Source: Chitinophaga cymbidii (GTDB taxonomy: Bacteria > Bacteroidota > Bacteroidia > Chitinophagales > Chitinophagaceae). Taken from it: DNA of 64,000 nt. Shown here in pieces: positions 35,080 to 43,973 of the stretch. The stretch's first letter is position 1; every line of letters begins with the position of its first letter. Location: assembly GCF_007992715.1 (NCBI RefSeq), contig NZ_BKAU01000001.1, forward strand, positions 248,001 through 312,000, in the 5' to 3' direction. The notes under the pieces are model-generated. The model was not told the DNA's origin. It saw nothing but the letters and a program-made list of their open reading frames with translations, and ran no database searches. The position numbers were made by a program, and so were the translations under genes.

Positions 35080-35180
35080 CCTACAACGCTCTGGCAGAGC
35101 CCTTCAGATCAGGGTCACCCGCTGATCAGCAACGCTCCGGCACAGGCCCCCGGATCGAGGTCACTCGCTGACCAGCTCCA
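35061..35180. repeat. 46-bp tandem repeat, about 2.5 copies, across the ends of two convergent genes
   Basis: Copies start at 35061, 35107 and 35153, exactly 46 bases apart. Each starts GATCGAGGTCAC or GATCAGGGTCAC and continues CGCTGA. Copies 1 and 2 agree at roughly three quarters of positions; copy 3 matches copy 1 at all but one of the first 21 bases, then diverges. Copy 1 encodes the C-terminus of the OsmC protein on the plus strand and copy 3 encodes the C-terminus (LVSE-stop) of the SprT protein on the minus strand. Confidence 0.8.
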
Positions 35181-35781
35181 CTTCATACACGGGGCTGAAA
35201 AGATAGATCCTTTTAGACGGCACCTCCTCGCAGCGGAAACGCTTGCGGATACGCTCGCCTTTACGGAAAACGCGCCCGTCCTTTGTTTTGAACAGCTGGC
35301 CGAACGGCAGTTGCTCCACCAGGTAATGATTCTCCCGCTGCCGGTCATACCGCTTCAAAACGCGCATCAGCGCTTCATCCGCACAGGAGCTTGCGGCGGG
35401 GTTATGCAGGCTGTCCCGCACAGCGCTCTCCACATCATGCGGCATATATTCCTTTCCTACAAATTCCCGCAGTATCAGGCTGTACTCGTGCTTCCATTCT
35501 TTGCCATGAGCGGAAACGCTGTGGCCGTATTTCATGAAAGTGACAAGATGAGCGATCTCGTGCAGCAGCGTCAGCAGGAAAGCATATTTGTTCAGCCCGC
35601 CGTTGATGCTGATGCGGTGCCCCTTGTTCTCGTAAGGATGCCGGTAATCGCCGAGCACGCTCTGCCGTTCGCGGGTAATGGTCAGGTGCACCTTATATTG
35701 GGTAATATAGGTGATCACCTGCTCAAAGGTGCCTTCGGGCAGATAGCCGGCCAATGCCTGTAAAGGAGCTTCCTGCTTCAA
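35161..35781 (-). CDS. SprT-like zinc metalloprotease-fold protein
   Basis: 206 aa. The zinc-binding helix LLHEIAHLVTF (HExxH) is near residue 72, followed by a third potential ligand in SAHGKEWKHEY. The C-terminal part has a KxxxRxxxxxR basic segment (RVFRKGERIRKRFRCEE). The SprT fold is shared with the DNA-protein crosslink protease Spartan; bacterial SprT proteins are poorly understood. The four Cys of a zinc ribbon seen in some members are not present. It is the last gene of the minus-strand group and follows the AtpI-like gene by 3 bases. Confidence 0.82.
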   Translation of the reverse strand: MKQEAPLQALAGYLPEGTFEQVITYITQYKVHLTITRERQSVLGDYRHPYENKGHRISINGGLNKYAFLLTLLHEIAHLVTFMKYGHSVSAHGKEWKHEYSLILREFVGKEYMPHDVESAVRDSLHNPAASSCADEALMRVLKRYDRQRENHYLVEQLPFGQLFKTKDGRVFRKGERIRKRFRCEEVPSKRIYLFSPVYEVELVSE

Positions 35782-35784
35782 TGT

Positions 35785-36180
35785 TTACGGTTTCTTTTGC
35801 TTGATGCTGATACGGTACAGGTGCATGGTCTCGAACACGGTGTACACGAGGTAAAAGAACATTAACAGAAAAACGGTGGCTTTGCTCACCGTACTGCGGT
35901 TCATCAATACATAGATGATAATGCCGATGGCGCACAGCATCAGCTTGGCCAGGGTGGAGGCATATACCGAGCGCACGAAAACGTTCGGGTTCTCTGCCTT
36001 CATGCCTTTACGGTTGAGGGAATAGCTGATGAGGGTGATCAGGGCCATCGCGATGTTTCCTGTCACCAGTACCTCAAAGTGCACACCCAGGGTCTGCACC
36101 AACCAGCCTTGAAGAGAAAAGAGGGCGGCAGTGACCAGTATAAAAACTGCTGCCAGCCAGAGAATGAATTTATCGGTCAT
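35785..36180 (-). CDS. Four-helix membrane protein, ATP synthase subunit I-like
   Basis: 131 aa from the ATG at 36180 (MTDKFILWLAAVFILVTAALF). A longer reading would begin with TTG at 36201. Four membrane helices are visible (about 5-20, 35-55, 75-95, 100-120). Size, topology and position right after an AtpZ-like gene match the small hydrophobic proteins (AtpI-like) that precede atpB in Bacteroidota. Here no atp structural genes follow; the next gene is SprT. It overlaps the AtpZ gene by 11 bases. Assembly of the F0 c-ring is the role of AtpI in other bacteria. Confidence 0.6.
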   Translation of the reverse strand: MTDKFILWLAAVFILVTAALFSLQGWLVQTLGVHFEVLVTGNIAMALITLISYSLNRKGMKAENPNVFVRSVYASTLAKLMLCAIGIIIYVLMNRSTVSKATVFLLMFFYLVYTVFETMHLYRISIKQKKP

Positions 36181-36397
36181 GCTTACTGGTGTCTTTAACA
36201 ATTTGCCACAAAAGTAGCGCTAAAGCCAGTAAAGAAAAAATGATCATGAAAAGCGGGAAACGCATGCCGAGCCAGTCGTCCAGCAGGTGGCCCAGCCATA
36301 AGGACACACCTATGGCCGCCAGCATCTGGAACGCCAGGCCGGTATACCGCCAGAGCAGGTTATACGGTCTCTTCTTCCTGGACGAGGGATCTGTCAT
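36170..36397 (-). CDS. AtpZ/AtpI-family protein
   Basis: 75 aa from the ATG at 36397 (MTDPSSRKKRPYNLLWRYTGLAFQM); an ATG at 36412 is also possible. Two membrane helices (about 17-34 and 42-60) with the sequence FQMLAAIGVSLWLGHLLDDWLGMRFPLFMIIFSLL match AtpZ, a two-helix protein linked to Mg/Ca uptake or ATP synthase assembly. The gene overlaps the bactofilin end by 38 bases and the AtpI-like start by 11 bases, so the three are tightly coupled. Confidence 0.75.
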   Translation of the reverse strand: MTDPSSRKKRPYNLLWRYTGLAFQMLAAIGVSLWLGHLLDDWLGMRFPLFMIIFSLLALALLLWQIVKDTSKHDR

Positions 36398-36809
36398 GTC
36401 TGGTATCAGCATGTTTGTCTGCCGAGCTGCCGGGTGCTGGCGCATCCGCAGGGTCCATGTAGCAGCGGCCATTGAATTTCACCGTAGGCTCCATTTCAAA
36501 ATGCGCCGTGTATATATCGCCTTTGATCGCTGCATTGCCTTTCAGGAACAGCAGATCGTCTACTTTAATGATCCCTGTCACCTTGCCCAGGATGTCAGCG
36601 CTCTGGCATACGAGGTCGCCGGTGATCTCTCCTTCCGGACCAACCACGATCTTCGCTTTGGTTGACACCAGGCCGTTCACCTGCCCGTCTATGCGGATGT
36701 CTCCCTCACATACAATATCTCCCTGGATGGATGTGCCGTTACCGATGAGATTAATGTTGGACGTAGGCATGATGCCCTTGCTTTCGCTTTTCTTGTTCTG
36801 GTTAAACAT
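36360..36809 (-). CDS. Bactofilin (polymer-forming cytoskeletal protein)
   Basis: 149 aa. A short polar N-terminus is followed by the right-handed beta-helix repeat of bactofilins (about 20-110, NLIGNGTSIQGDIVCEGDIRIDGQVNGLV, then AKIVVGPEGEITGDLVCQSADILGKVTG, then AAIKGDIYTAHFEMEPTVKFNGRCYM), and an acidic disordered tail. Bactofilins form membrane-associated filaments that organise cell-wall enzymes or cell shape. Next upstream is a membrane protein resembling an M23 peptidase N-terminus, an association common for bactofilins. Confidence 0.9.
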   Translation of the reverse strand: MFNQNKKSESKGIMPTSNINLIGNGTSIQGDIVCEGDIRIDGQVNGLVSTKAKIVVGPEGEITGDLVCQSADILGKVTGIIKVDDLLFLKGNAAIKGDIYTAHFEMEPTVKFNGRCYMDPADAPAPGSSADKHADTRHDRSLVQEEETV

Positions 36810-36831
36810 AGGTGAAAAGGTTTTTCAGTTT

Positions 36832-36839
36832 TGAAAGAT
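36832..36839 (-). promoter_or_regulatory. Possible -7 box of the bactofilin operon
   Basis: TATCTTTC on the minus strand differs from TAnnTTTG at the last base and lies 23 bases before the ATG at 36809. Confidence 0.35.
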
Positions 36840-36904
36840 ACGGTTCTAAGATAGTAAAAAAATAGAATATATGTTATTTGTTCATTAATTATTTGGTTGC
36901 CTGC

Positions 36905-37306
36905 TCAATACGTGCTGTTGTCTACCTTCGGCACTTTCAGCATGTTCGTATCCAGCTTGATGTTGCCGCCGATCACGTTCTTCAGGTTGTCCAGGTACCG
37001 GTCGCGGGTAGAAATGGCGCGTTCCAGCGAATCTGCCTTCATCCGCAGCTGCATGAATTCCTTCCGCTGCTTCAGGTCGCCATAACCGGGAATGTAATAC
37101 CGCAGCGGCGTAAATACTACGGTTGCTACCGTAATGGCCACCAGCAGCACGAACAGGGTGCTCAACGCCACGTATACGCTCATGCGGGACAAACGGAAAG
37201 CCGTTACTTCCTCGTACGTATCGTCATTCATGATCACCAGCCTGTACTTGTGATTCAGCCGGTCAAGATTCCTGCCGCCCCCTTTGTTTCTGTCGTCTGA
37301 AGCCAT
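36905..37306 (-). CDS. Membrane protein resembling the N-terminal part of an M23 peptidase, peptidase domain absent
   Basis: 133 aa. A cytoplasmic part with KYRLVIMNDDTYEEVTAFRLSR is followed by a membrane helix (about 46-66, VYVALSTLFVLLVAITVATVVF), TPLRYYIPGYGDLKQRKEFMQL, and a coiled coil (LRMKADSLERAISTRDRYLDNLKNVI). This is the conserved N-terminus of Bacteroidota M23-family peptidases, which normally continue for about 180 residues to a LytM domain. Here the frame stops at TGA 36905, and only 95 bases remain before the bactofilin gene, so no peptidase domain can follow. It may be a natural regulator or scaffold rather than a pseudogene. Confidence 0.65.
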   Translation of the reverse strand: MASDDRNKGGGRNLDRLNHKYRLVIMNDDTYEEVTAFRLSRMSVYVALSTLFVLLVAITVATVVFTPLRYYIPGYGDLKQRKEFMQLRMKADSLERAISTRDRYLDNLKNVIGGNIKLDTNMLKVPKVDNSTY

Positions 37307-37451
37307 TACACGTTAAAATTACGATTGGAATGTAAAGATTAAAGAAATTATGCAATTATCCGTCAAAAATTCGTAATTGATTTCAAAAAATCCTTATTTC
37401 GCATTCAATTTCAAGCTTTCCTATTACGTCCGGCTAAGAAAAAAATTATCC

Positions 37452-37459
37452 TATCTTTA
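37452..37459 (+). promoter_or_regulatory. Probable -7 box of porW
   Basis: TATCTTTA in an AT-rich 210-base intergenic region, one mismatch from TAnnTTTG, 57 bases before the ATG at 37517. Nothing else is visible in that region. Confidence 0.35.
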
Positions 37460-37516
37460 AAATATTTATTTCGATTATATAGTTAATATAGTAGTTTTTA
37501 TTGACCCTGGCTTTAC

Positions 37517-40500
37517 ATGAATCATTATAGATCCTTATTGATGCGTGCCTATGTGGTGATGTTGATAATATGTTCGGGAGCGATGGCCGCATACGGGCAG
37601 AACCAGCCGGCCACGCCTAAGCCGGCCAAAGTTGAGGACCGCCGCCCGCCTTCCGAAAAAATGGCCGAAAAACGATGGACCATCAAGCGAAAGCTGGTGC
37701 AGAACACGGTTACCCGCTATAACTACTACTATCATGCAAAGATGAAGCTGGAAGCAGTGCTCAAAGCCATCAACACCCAGCGCCAGGACAACTACAACGT
37801 GTTTCTCCCCTTTTACCCTTTTACGATAGACAAGCTGAACCTGGATATGAATGAGCTGGACTCGGTGATAGACAAGGCTTCAGTGGCCGTGCAGATCCAC
37901 GACCCCCGCGGGCGCTGGATAGACGATTCCTACCTGCTCGTAGGCAAAGCCTATTATTATAAAGGTGACATGGAGAATGCCACCAAAACTTTCCAGTACA
38001 TCAACGCCGCCTTCGCACCGAAAGAAAAGAAAGAATACAATACCGTCGTGGGCAAAAGCGAAGACGACCGCCTGTCCATCGCCACGGAGGAAAAGCACAA
38101 GACCTGGTTCAGCCGCTTCCGGCACAAAGCCGCGCGGAACGACGCCTTTCTCTGGCAGGCGCGCACCTTCCTGGAACAAAAGAAACATGACGAGGCCCAG
38201 TCCCTGCTCAATATCCTGGAAGGCGACCCTAACTTTCCCGCCCGCCTGGACGGACAGCTCGCCGAATTGCAGGCATACCGGTTCTACAAGCAGGGCATGT
38301 ATGCGGAAACGATCGATCCCCTGCGCGAAGCCATCCGCAAAAGCCGCGGCAACCGCGACCAGAAGGCCCGCATGAGCTTTATCCTCGGGCAGCTGTACGC
38401 CTCGCAGAACAAGCTGGATTCCGCCATAGCAGCCTTCCGCGACGTGATCGCCTTCAAGCCGGACGCGCTGATGGACTTCAATGCCCGCGTGCAGATCGCC
38501 CGCGCAAATGTGAAAGCCAGCGGCGGCGGGCTGGACCAAAGCCTGGCCGCATTGCAGAAAATGCTGCGCCGCGAGCGCTTCATCCCTTTCCGCGACGCCA
38601 TTTACTATAACATGGCCGTGATCAGCGCCAATGAAAGGCCCGATCAGGCGCTTGAATACCTGCACAAAGCCCTGAAGGTGGAAAACCCCAACATGCTGCA
38701 AAAAACACTCACCTTCAAAGGCATCGCCGATATTCACTATTTCAGAAAAGAATATCTCACCGCACAGCAGTATTACGACAGCACCGCCGCTATCATGGGA
38801 CCTGAATTTGAAGATGCGGAAATAGTGAACACCCGCAAGGAGGTGCTGACGGAAGTAGCCGCCAAAATAGCGCTGATCCGCCAGGAAGACAGCCTGCAAC
38901 GCATCGCCGCACTCCCGCCCGCGGAGCGGGATTCACTCCTGTCCAGACAGGCCGAAGCCCTGCGTATCGCCAAAACGATGCCCGAAGAAAAAGGTAAAAA
39001 AGGCGAAAGCAGCCGGTACCAGCCCTTTTCCAACAATAACAATGATCCACTCGCCGCCAACAGAAGAGAAGAAGAAAGCGGCGGACAATGGTATTTCTAT
39101 AACGCCGCCAGCAAGTCCACCGGATTCTCCGAATTCCGGCGCCGCTGGGGAAACCGGCAGCTGACGGACAACTGGCGCAGAAGCCAGGGCGCGCCTATCG
39201 GCCAGATCAACGATCAACCGGCTCCCACAGAAGAGGCCCCCGTGGAAGACGTGGCCGCGGCCATCGAACGCCTGCCGGCAGACAGCATCAACACCGCCGT
39301 GCTCGCGGAAAACCTGCCCCTCACGCCGGAAAAGCTGGCAGAATCCCGCAACAAGCAAATGGATGCATGGTTCGATCTCGGCAAGCTGTATAACGACAAA
39401 CTGGAAACTACACGCGACGCCATTTCCGCCTACGATACGCTGCTGGACCGCTTTCCGCAGAATCCGCGCAAAGCAGAGGTGATCTACTCCCTGTACGTGT
39501 GGCACGACAAACTCAACCACACACAGCAGGCAGCCCGGTACAAGCAGATCATGCTCACGCAGTTCGCCGGCACCAACTACGCCAGCATCCTGGAACATGG
39601 CGCACTGAAAGATGAAAGCGCGGAAAGGAAAAATGCCGTGAGCACCCTCTACGATTCTGCTTACATCGCTTATCTCACCGGGCGTTACGATACGGTTTTC
39701 ACGCTGAAGCACCAGGCGGACTCCGCATTCGGATACACCTCCCTGCAACCGCGCTTCGATCTGCTGGAAGCAATGACCATCATCAAAACAAGGTCTGACG
39801 AAGAAGGCAAAGCCGCCATTGAAGCGGTCATCAAAAAATATCCCGGCGAAGAAGCGATCCTTGCGCAGGCCACCGCTATCCGCGACGTGCTGAACAACAA
39901 ACAGCAGATCGTGGACTACCTCGGCAACCTGGAAATAACAAAGGAAAATACTTACGTAGCGAAGGTCGACGAAAACGTGTCTATCCGCTATCCCTGGCAG
40001 CGCCAACAGCAGCAGCTCCCGGACTCCGCTGCCGTAGCGGTAAACAAGCCCGCCACAGATTCCGCTGCCACAGCAGTGAACGCTCCTGCCACGGATTCCG
40101 CCAATGTGGCCGCCGCGCCGCCGCCACCGCCTCCCCCACCGCCCACACCGTACAAACTGGGCGATGAAAAGGCCGCCATCCCGCATTTTGTGGTGATGTA
40201 TTTCAACCGCGTATCCAAAGTACTGCTGGACGAAGCCGTTGCGCAGTTCTCGAAATATAACGCTGAAAAACACACGGCCGACAAAGTGGAAACCAGCAGC
40301 TTCGCGCTCACGCCCACGGAGATCATGGTGATCTTCCGGCTGTTCCCGACTGAAGAAAAAGCGCTCAACTATTTCGACGAGATCGTGAAAGCCGCGCCGT
40401 CCGCGATCGTTCCGAGAATAAAACCTACTGAGTATAAATTCTTTATCATATCACGCGATAATTTCATTTTGTTAAATAATACCAAAGACATCAGCGGATA

Positions 40501-40537
40501 CCGGAAATTCTTCGACAACAACTATATAACGGAATAA
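37517..40537 (+). CDS. porW: Type IX secretion system TPR protein PorW/SprE-like
   Basis: 1006 aa. Signal peptide about 1-28 (RAYVVMLIICSGAMAAYGQ). Next come YNYYYHAKMKLEAVL, FLPFYPF and DDSYLLVGKAYYYKGDMENA, typical of SprE/PorW, and many TPR units (for example ILGQLYASQNKLDSAIAAFRDV; YYNMAVISANERPDQALEYLHKAL; AWFDLGKLYNDKLETTRDAISAYDTLL). Near 830-880 an Ala/Thr/Asp/Ser repeat (PATDSAATAVNAPATDSA) and nine prolines precede a small C-terminal domain. PorW links the PorKN ring to the secretion machinery and is needed for T9SS cargo export. The lipobox Cys is not preceded by a standard L-A/S-G/A, so lipidation is unsure. Confidence 0.82.
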   Translation: MNHYRSLLMRAYVVMLIICSGAMAAYGQNQPATPKPAKVEDRRPPSEKMAEKRWTIKRKLVQNTVTRYNYYYHAKMKLEAVLKAINTQRQDNYNVFLPFYPFTIDKLNLDMNELDSVIDKASVAVQIHDPRGRWIDDSYLLVGKAYYYKGDMENATKTFQYINAAFAPKEKKEYNTVVGKSEDDRLSIATEEKHKTWFSRFRHKAARNDAFLWQARTFLEQKKHDEAQSLLNILEGDPNFPARLDGQLAELQAYRFYKQGMYAETIDPLREAIRKSRGNRDQKARMSFILGQLYASQNKLDSAIAAFRDVIAFKPDALMDFNARVQIARANVKASGGGLDQSLAALQKMLRRERFIPFRDAIYYNMAVISANERPDQALEYLHKALKVENPNMLQKTLTFKGIADIHYFRKEYLTAQQYYDSTAAIMGPEFEDAEIVNTRKEVLTEVAAKIALIRQEDSLQRIAALPPAERDSLLSRQAEALRIAKTMPEEKGKKGESSRYQPFSNNNNDPLAANRREEESGGQWYFYNAASKSTGFSEFRRRWGNRQLTDNWRRSQGAPIGQINDQPAPTEEAPVEDVAAAIERLPADSINTAVLAENLPLTPEKLAESRNKQMDAWFDLGKLYNDKLETTRDAISAYDTLLDRFPQNPRKAEVIYSLYVWHDKLNHTQQAARYKQIMLTQFAGTNYASILEHGALKDESAERKNAVSTLYDSAYIAYLTGRYDTVFTLKHQADSAFGYTSLQPRFDLLEAMTIIKTRSDEEGKAAIEAVIKKYPGEEAILAQATAIRDVLNNKQQIVDYLGNLEITKENTYVAKVDENVSIRYPWQRQQQQLPDSAAVAVNKPATDSAATAVNAPATDSANVAAAPPPPPPPPPTPYKLGDEKAAIPHFVVMYFNRVSKVLLDEAVAQFSKYNAEKHTADKVETSSFALTPTEIMVIFRLFPTEEKALNYFDEIVKAAPSAIVPRIKPTEYKFFIISRDNFILLNNTKDISGYRKFFDNNYITE

Positions 40538-40640
40538 TATTTGTACTATTAACCACTGCTGATGGGTGGAGCATCCCTATCCCGGAAATCCCGGCAATTT
40601 TGAATAATTTAGCAGCAGACTGTTATACACTTTTTAACAT

Positions 40641-43019
40641 ATGAAGAAATCTGTAAAGTTATTGTGGATATTGTTCGGCGGAGGACTTGCGTTCTTTCTG
40701 CTCCTTATCCTGTTGATCAATCTCCGCATTATCGGGCATATGCCCAGTATTGAGGAGCTCGAGAATCCCCGTACTGCCCTTGCCTCTACCGTATATGCGG
40801 AAGACGGCACGCTCATGGGTAAATATTTACAGGTAGACCGTTCCAATATCGATTACAAGGATATTTCCAAGAATGTCATCAACGCCCTGCTGGCTACGGA
40901 AGACCGCCGCTTTTACGAGCACTCCGGCATCGACGCCAAAGGCACGCTGGCGATCCCGTTCTACCTGATGATCGGTAAAAAACGCGGCTCCAGCACCATC
41001 ACGCAACAGCTGGCGCTGAACCTGCAGCAGGACGGCGAAGGCAAACGCCGTTCCCGGAATACTTTCGTGCGCGCATTCCAGAAGCTGACCGAATGGGTGA
41101 TCGCCATCAAGCTGGAAAGGAATTTCACCAAGGAAGAGATACTTACCTTATATCTGAACACCGTGGCCTTCGGCGACAACGTATACGGCATCGAGAACGG
41201 GGCGCGGACATTCTTCAGTAAAGACCCTTCCCGCCTGAGCGTGGAAGAAGCCGCCGTGCTGGTGGGCATGCTGAAAGGCGTTACGCAATATAACCCGCGG
41301 AGGAATCCGCAGATGTCCAGAGACCGGCGCAATACCGTGATCGAGAACATGGTGGATGAAGGATACATCACCCGGGCGGAAGGCGATGCCGCCAAAAACC
41401 GCCCCATCGTGCTGCGGTATAACAAGATCGACCATAACAAGGGCCTCGCCCCCTACTTCCGCGAAGTACTGCGCGGCGAGCTGAAAGCCTGGTGCAAGGA
41501 ACATAAAAAGGCCGACGGCACGGAATACAATCTTTACCGCGACGGCCTCAAGATATACACCACCATCAATCCCCGCATGCAGATCTATGCGGAAGAAGCG
41601 GTGGCCAGGCATTTGAAGGACCTGCAAAAATCTTTCTACGCGCAGTCCAATATCAAATCCGGCAGCGTATGGAAAAAACGCGGGAACGATCTCGAACGTT
41701 TCATGAAAGATTCTGAACGTTACAGGCAAATGAAGGAAGATGAGGCTACCGATGAAGAGATCGAAAAGGCGTTCAACACCCCCACCAAAATGCAGGTATT
41801 CGCATGGCGCAGCTTTAACGATCCCGAAATGAACGAGATCGATACGGTGATGACGCCGATGGATTCCATCCGTTATTCACGCGCGGTATTGCAGGCCGGC
41901 TTTATGGCCCTCGATCCTGAAAGCGGCGAAGTGAAAGCCTGGGTGGGCGGTCCGGATTTCCGTTATTTCAAGAATGACCACGTCATTAAAACACAACGCC
42001 AGGTAGGTTCTACATTCAAGCCTTTCCTGTATTGCTTTGCGCTGATGAACGGCATGAGCCCCAACACCATGCTCCCGAACGAACCGGTGACCATTGGCAA
42101 CTGGACGCTCAGCCGCAACTCCGAAGGCAGCGTTGGCGGCGAGATCACGATGGCCGGCGCGCTGGCCAAATCGCTGAACCTGGTGAGCGCATATCTTATC
42201 AAACAAATGACCGCAAAGGCATTCGCGGAATTTGCGAACTCCAAGATCGGCTTCTCCAAAAAGATCGATCCGTACCCTTCCATCGCGCTTGGTACGTCTG
42301 AACTGTCGCTGTACGACATGCTCCGCGCATATACCATGTTCCCCGCACGCGGTGTGATCACCAAACCGATATATATCACCCGCATTGAGGACAGGAACGG
42401 CAACATCCTGGAAACCTTCGTACCGGAAAAGCGCGAGGTGATCAGCGAAACAGATGCCTACACCATGGTGAAAATGATGGAAGGCGTAACACAAACCGGC
42501 GGTACCGCCGCCCGTGTGCGCTTCCGCTACAATATCCCCGGCGAGATCGGCGGCAAGACCGGCACTACGAACGATAATACGGACGGATGGTTCCTCGGCT
42601 ATACACCGCAGCTGCTGGCCGGCGCATGGGTAGGTTGCGAGAACAACTACCTGCACTTCAACACTACGGCCATGGGGCAGGGCGCCAACACCGGCCTTCC
42701 CATCTGGGCGCTGTTCATGCAGAAAGTATACGCGGATAAAACGCTCGGCATCGATCCGAAATCCACGTTCCCGGTCCCCGCCAACATGCGCAACGACCTG
42801 TATTTTAACTACGAATCCAATGTACAGCCGGGCGCGGAAGCCGAAGATGTGGGCAACGGCGCGGCCAGCGATTATGAAACGATCGACCTGAGAGATTACG
42901 GCGAGCCGGTGCAGGAAACCACACCACCGCCGGCGAAAGAAAAGGATACGGTGAAGAAGAAAAAGAAAGATGAAGAAAAGCCGAAGGCGCTGATGCCGAA
43001 GCCGATTAAAAATAATTGA
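40641..43019 (+). CDS. Class A penicillin-binding protein (bifunctional PBP1A type)
   Basis: 792 aa. N-terminal membrane helix (about 5-28). The glycosyltransferase domain has LLATEDRRFYEHSGIDAKG, RGSSTITQQLALNL, KLERNFTKEEILTLYLNTVAFGDNVYGIENGARTFF. The transpeptidase domain has the active Ser in STFK (457-460), an SLN motif in AKSLNLVSAYL and KTGTTND (639-645). A basic C-terminal tail (KKKKKDEEKPKALMPKP) follows. It polymerises and cross-links peptidoglycan at the outer face of the inner membrane. A 32-base palindromic terminator follows the stop at once. Confidence 0.96.
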   Translation: MKKSVKLLWILFGGGLAFFLLLILLINLRIIGHMPSIEELENPRTALASTVYAEDGTLMGKYLQVDRSNIDYKDISKNVINALLATEDRRFYEHSGIDAKGTLAIPFYLMIGKKRGSSTITQQLALNLQQDGEGKRRSRNTFVRAFQKLTEWVIAIKLERNFTKEEILTLYLNTVAFGDNVYGIENGARTFFSKDPSRLSVEEAAVLVGMLKGVTQYNPRRNPQMSRDRRNTVIENMVDEGYITRAEGDAAKNRPIVLRYNKIDHNKGLAPYFREVLRGELKAWCKEHKKADGTEYNLYRDGLKIYTTINPRMQIYAEEAVARHLKDLQKSFYAQSNIKSGSVWKKRGNDLERFMKDSERYRQMKEDEATDEEIEKAFNTPTKMQVFAWRSFNDPEMNEIDTVMTPMDSIRYSRAVLQAGFMALDPESGEVKAWVGGPDFRYFKNDHVIKTQRQVGSTFKPFLYCFALMNGMSPNTMLPNEPVTIGNWTLSRNSEGSVGGEITMAGALAKSLNLVSAYLIKQMTAKAFAEFANSKIGFSKKIDPYPSIALGTSELSLYDMLRAYTMFPARGVITKPIYITRIEDRNGNILETFVPEKREVISETDAYTMVKMMEGVTQTGGTAARVRFRYNIPGEIGGKTGTTNDNTDGWFLGYTPQLLAGAWVGCENNYLHFNTTAMGQGANTGLPIWALFMQKVYADKTLGIDPKSTFPVPANMRNDLYFNYESNVQPGAEAEDVGNGAASDYETIDLRDYGEPVQETTPPPAKEKDTVKKKKKDEEKPKALMPKPIKNN

Positions 43020-43020
43020 T

Positions 43021-43052
43021 AAAGAAAGCAGACCGGCCGGTCTGCTTTCTTT
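43021..43052. terminator. 32-base perfect palindrome acting as bidirectional terminator
   Basis: AAAGAAAGCAGACCGG and its exact reverse complement are adjacent with no loop bases beyond the folded centre. T-rich ends on both strands make it a terminator for the PBP gene (plus) and the M28 peptidase gene (minus), whose stop codon touches it. Confidence 0.85.
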
Positions 43053-43972
43053 TATTTCACTTCCACGTAATTCAGCTTCTGATATTCCATCGCCCGCCGG
43101 ATCAATTCAATAGCAATATTCAATATCCCCGCTTCCGCTTTGGCTTCCAGCTTCGGCGTATCGTCCGTAGGCTTGTGATAATCGTCATGCCCGCCGGTAT
43201 GCAGGAACAGTACGGGAATGCCGGCCGTGTAAAAACTATGATGATCGGAGCCGCCTTTGCCGGCCGCATCGGTGAAGAACTTCACTTCGCCCGTCACGCC
43301 TTTGAATATCGCCGGCCATTCTTCCGCGGTGCCGTATCCGCCGATGCCCACGCCGCGCTCCGGGTTGTACCGCCCGATCATGTCCATGTTCAGCATGAAA
43401 TGAATATTCGACAGTGAATCCACCGGGTTCTTCACATAATATTTCGATCCCTGCAAACCAAGCTCTTCGCCGCCGAAGGCGATGAACATGAAATTGAAAT
43501 TTTCCTTCGTGCCGTTCTGCGTGTAGTACCGCGCCAGTTCCAGCAACCCGGCTACGCCGGAGGCATTGTCGTCCGCGCCGTTATGTATCTGCCCAACAGG
43601 ATATTTCCCATCGAACAGTCCGCCGCGGCCAAGGTGATCATAATGTGCGCCGATAACTATCGTGTAGGCAGCGCCGTTATCGAGATAAGCGATCACGTTC
43701 CGGCTTTTCAGGCCGGTATGTTTTCCGCGGTCGAATGTAAAATCCTGGTACCAGTTGCCGTGATTGCCGGGCTCCAGTCCCAGCGCGGCAAAGCGCTGCT
43801 GCACGAAACGGCTGGCTTTCGTTCCTCCCTTCTCCCCTGTACCACGGCCCTTCAGTTTGTCGGAGGCCAGGTAGCTCACTGTTTTGATGATGCGGGCTTC
43901 AGACGGCAGATAATCCTGCGCATGAACGGAAATGCCCGCCAGTAGTAATCCTGTTAAGATGATGTTTCTCAT
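43052..43972 (-). CDS. M28-family metallopeptidase, exported
   Basis: 306 aa. Signal peptide about 1-18 (RNIILTGLLLAGISVHAQ). The di-zinc peptidase ligands are visible in order: IGAHYDHLG (H, D), HNGADDNASGVAG (bridging D), AFGGEELGLQGS (EE), LNMDMIGR (D) and HTGGHDDYHKPTDD (H). M28 enzymes are aminopeptidases or related exopeptidases in the periplasm. The gene is preceded by three 11-bp direct repeats. Confidence 0.92.
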   Translation of the reverse strand: MRNIILTGLLLAGISVHAQDYLPSEARIIKTVSYLASDKLKGRGTGEKGGTKASRFVQQRFAALGLEPGNHGNWYQDFTFDRGKHTGLKSRNVIAYLDNGAAYTIVIGAHYDHLGRGGLFDGKYPVGQIHNGADDNASGVAGLLELARYYTQNGTKENFNFMFIAFGGEELGLQGSKYYVKNPVDSLSNIHFMLNMDMIGRYNPERGVGIGGYGTAEEWPAIFKGVTGEVKFFTDAAGKGGSDHHSFYTAGIPVLFLHTGGHDDYHKPTDDTPKLEAKAEAGILNIAIELIRRAMEYQKLNYVEVK

Positions 43973-43973
43973 G

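Noticed and set aside
35061..35180. Possible mobile-element end or attachment site
   Set aside because: No transposase or integrase lies nearby and the repeats are tandem, not flanking; local duplication explains them better.
38933..40273. 446-codon open frame on the minus strand
   Set aside because: Antisense to porW with no domain; the T9SS protein on the plus strand explains the region.
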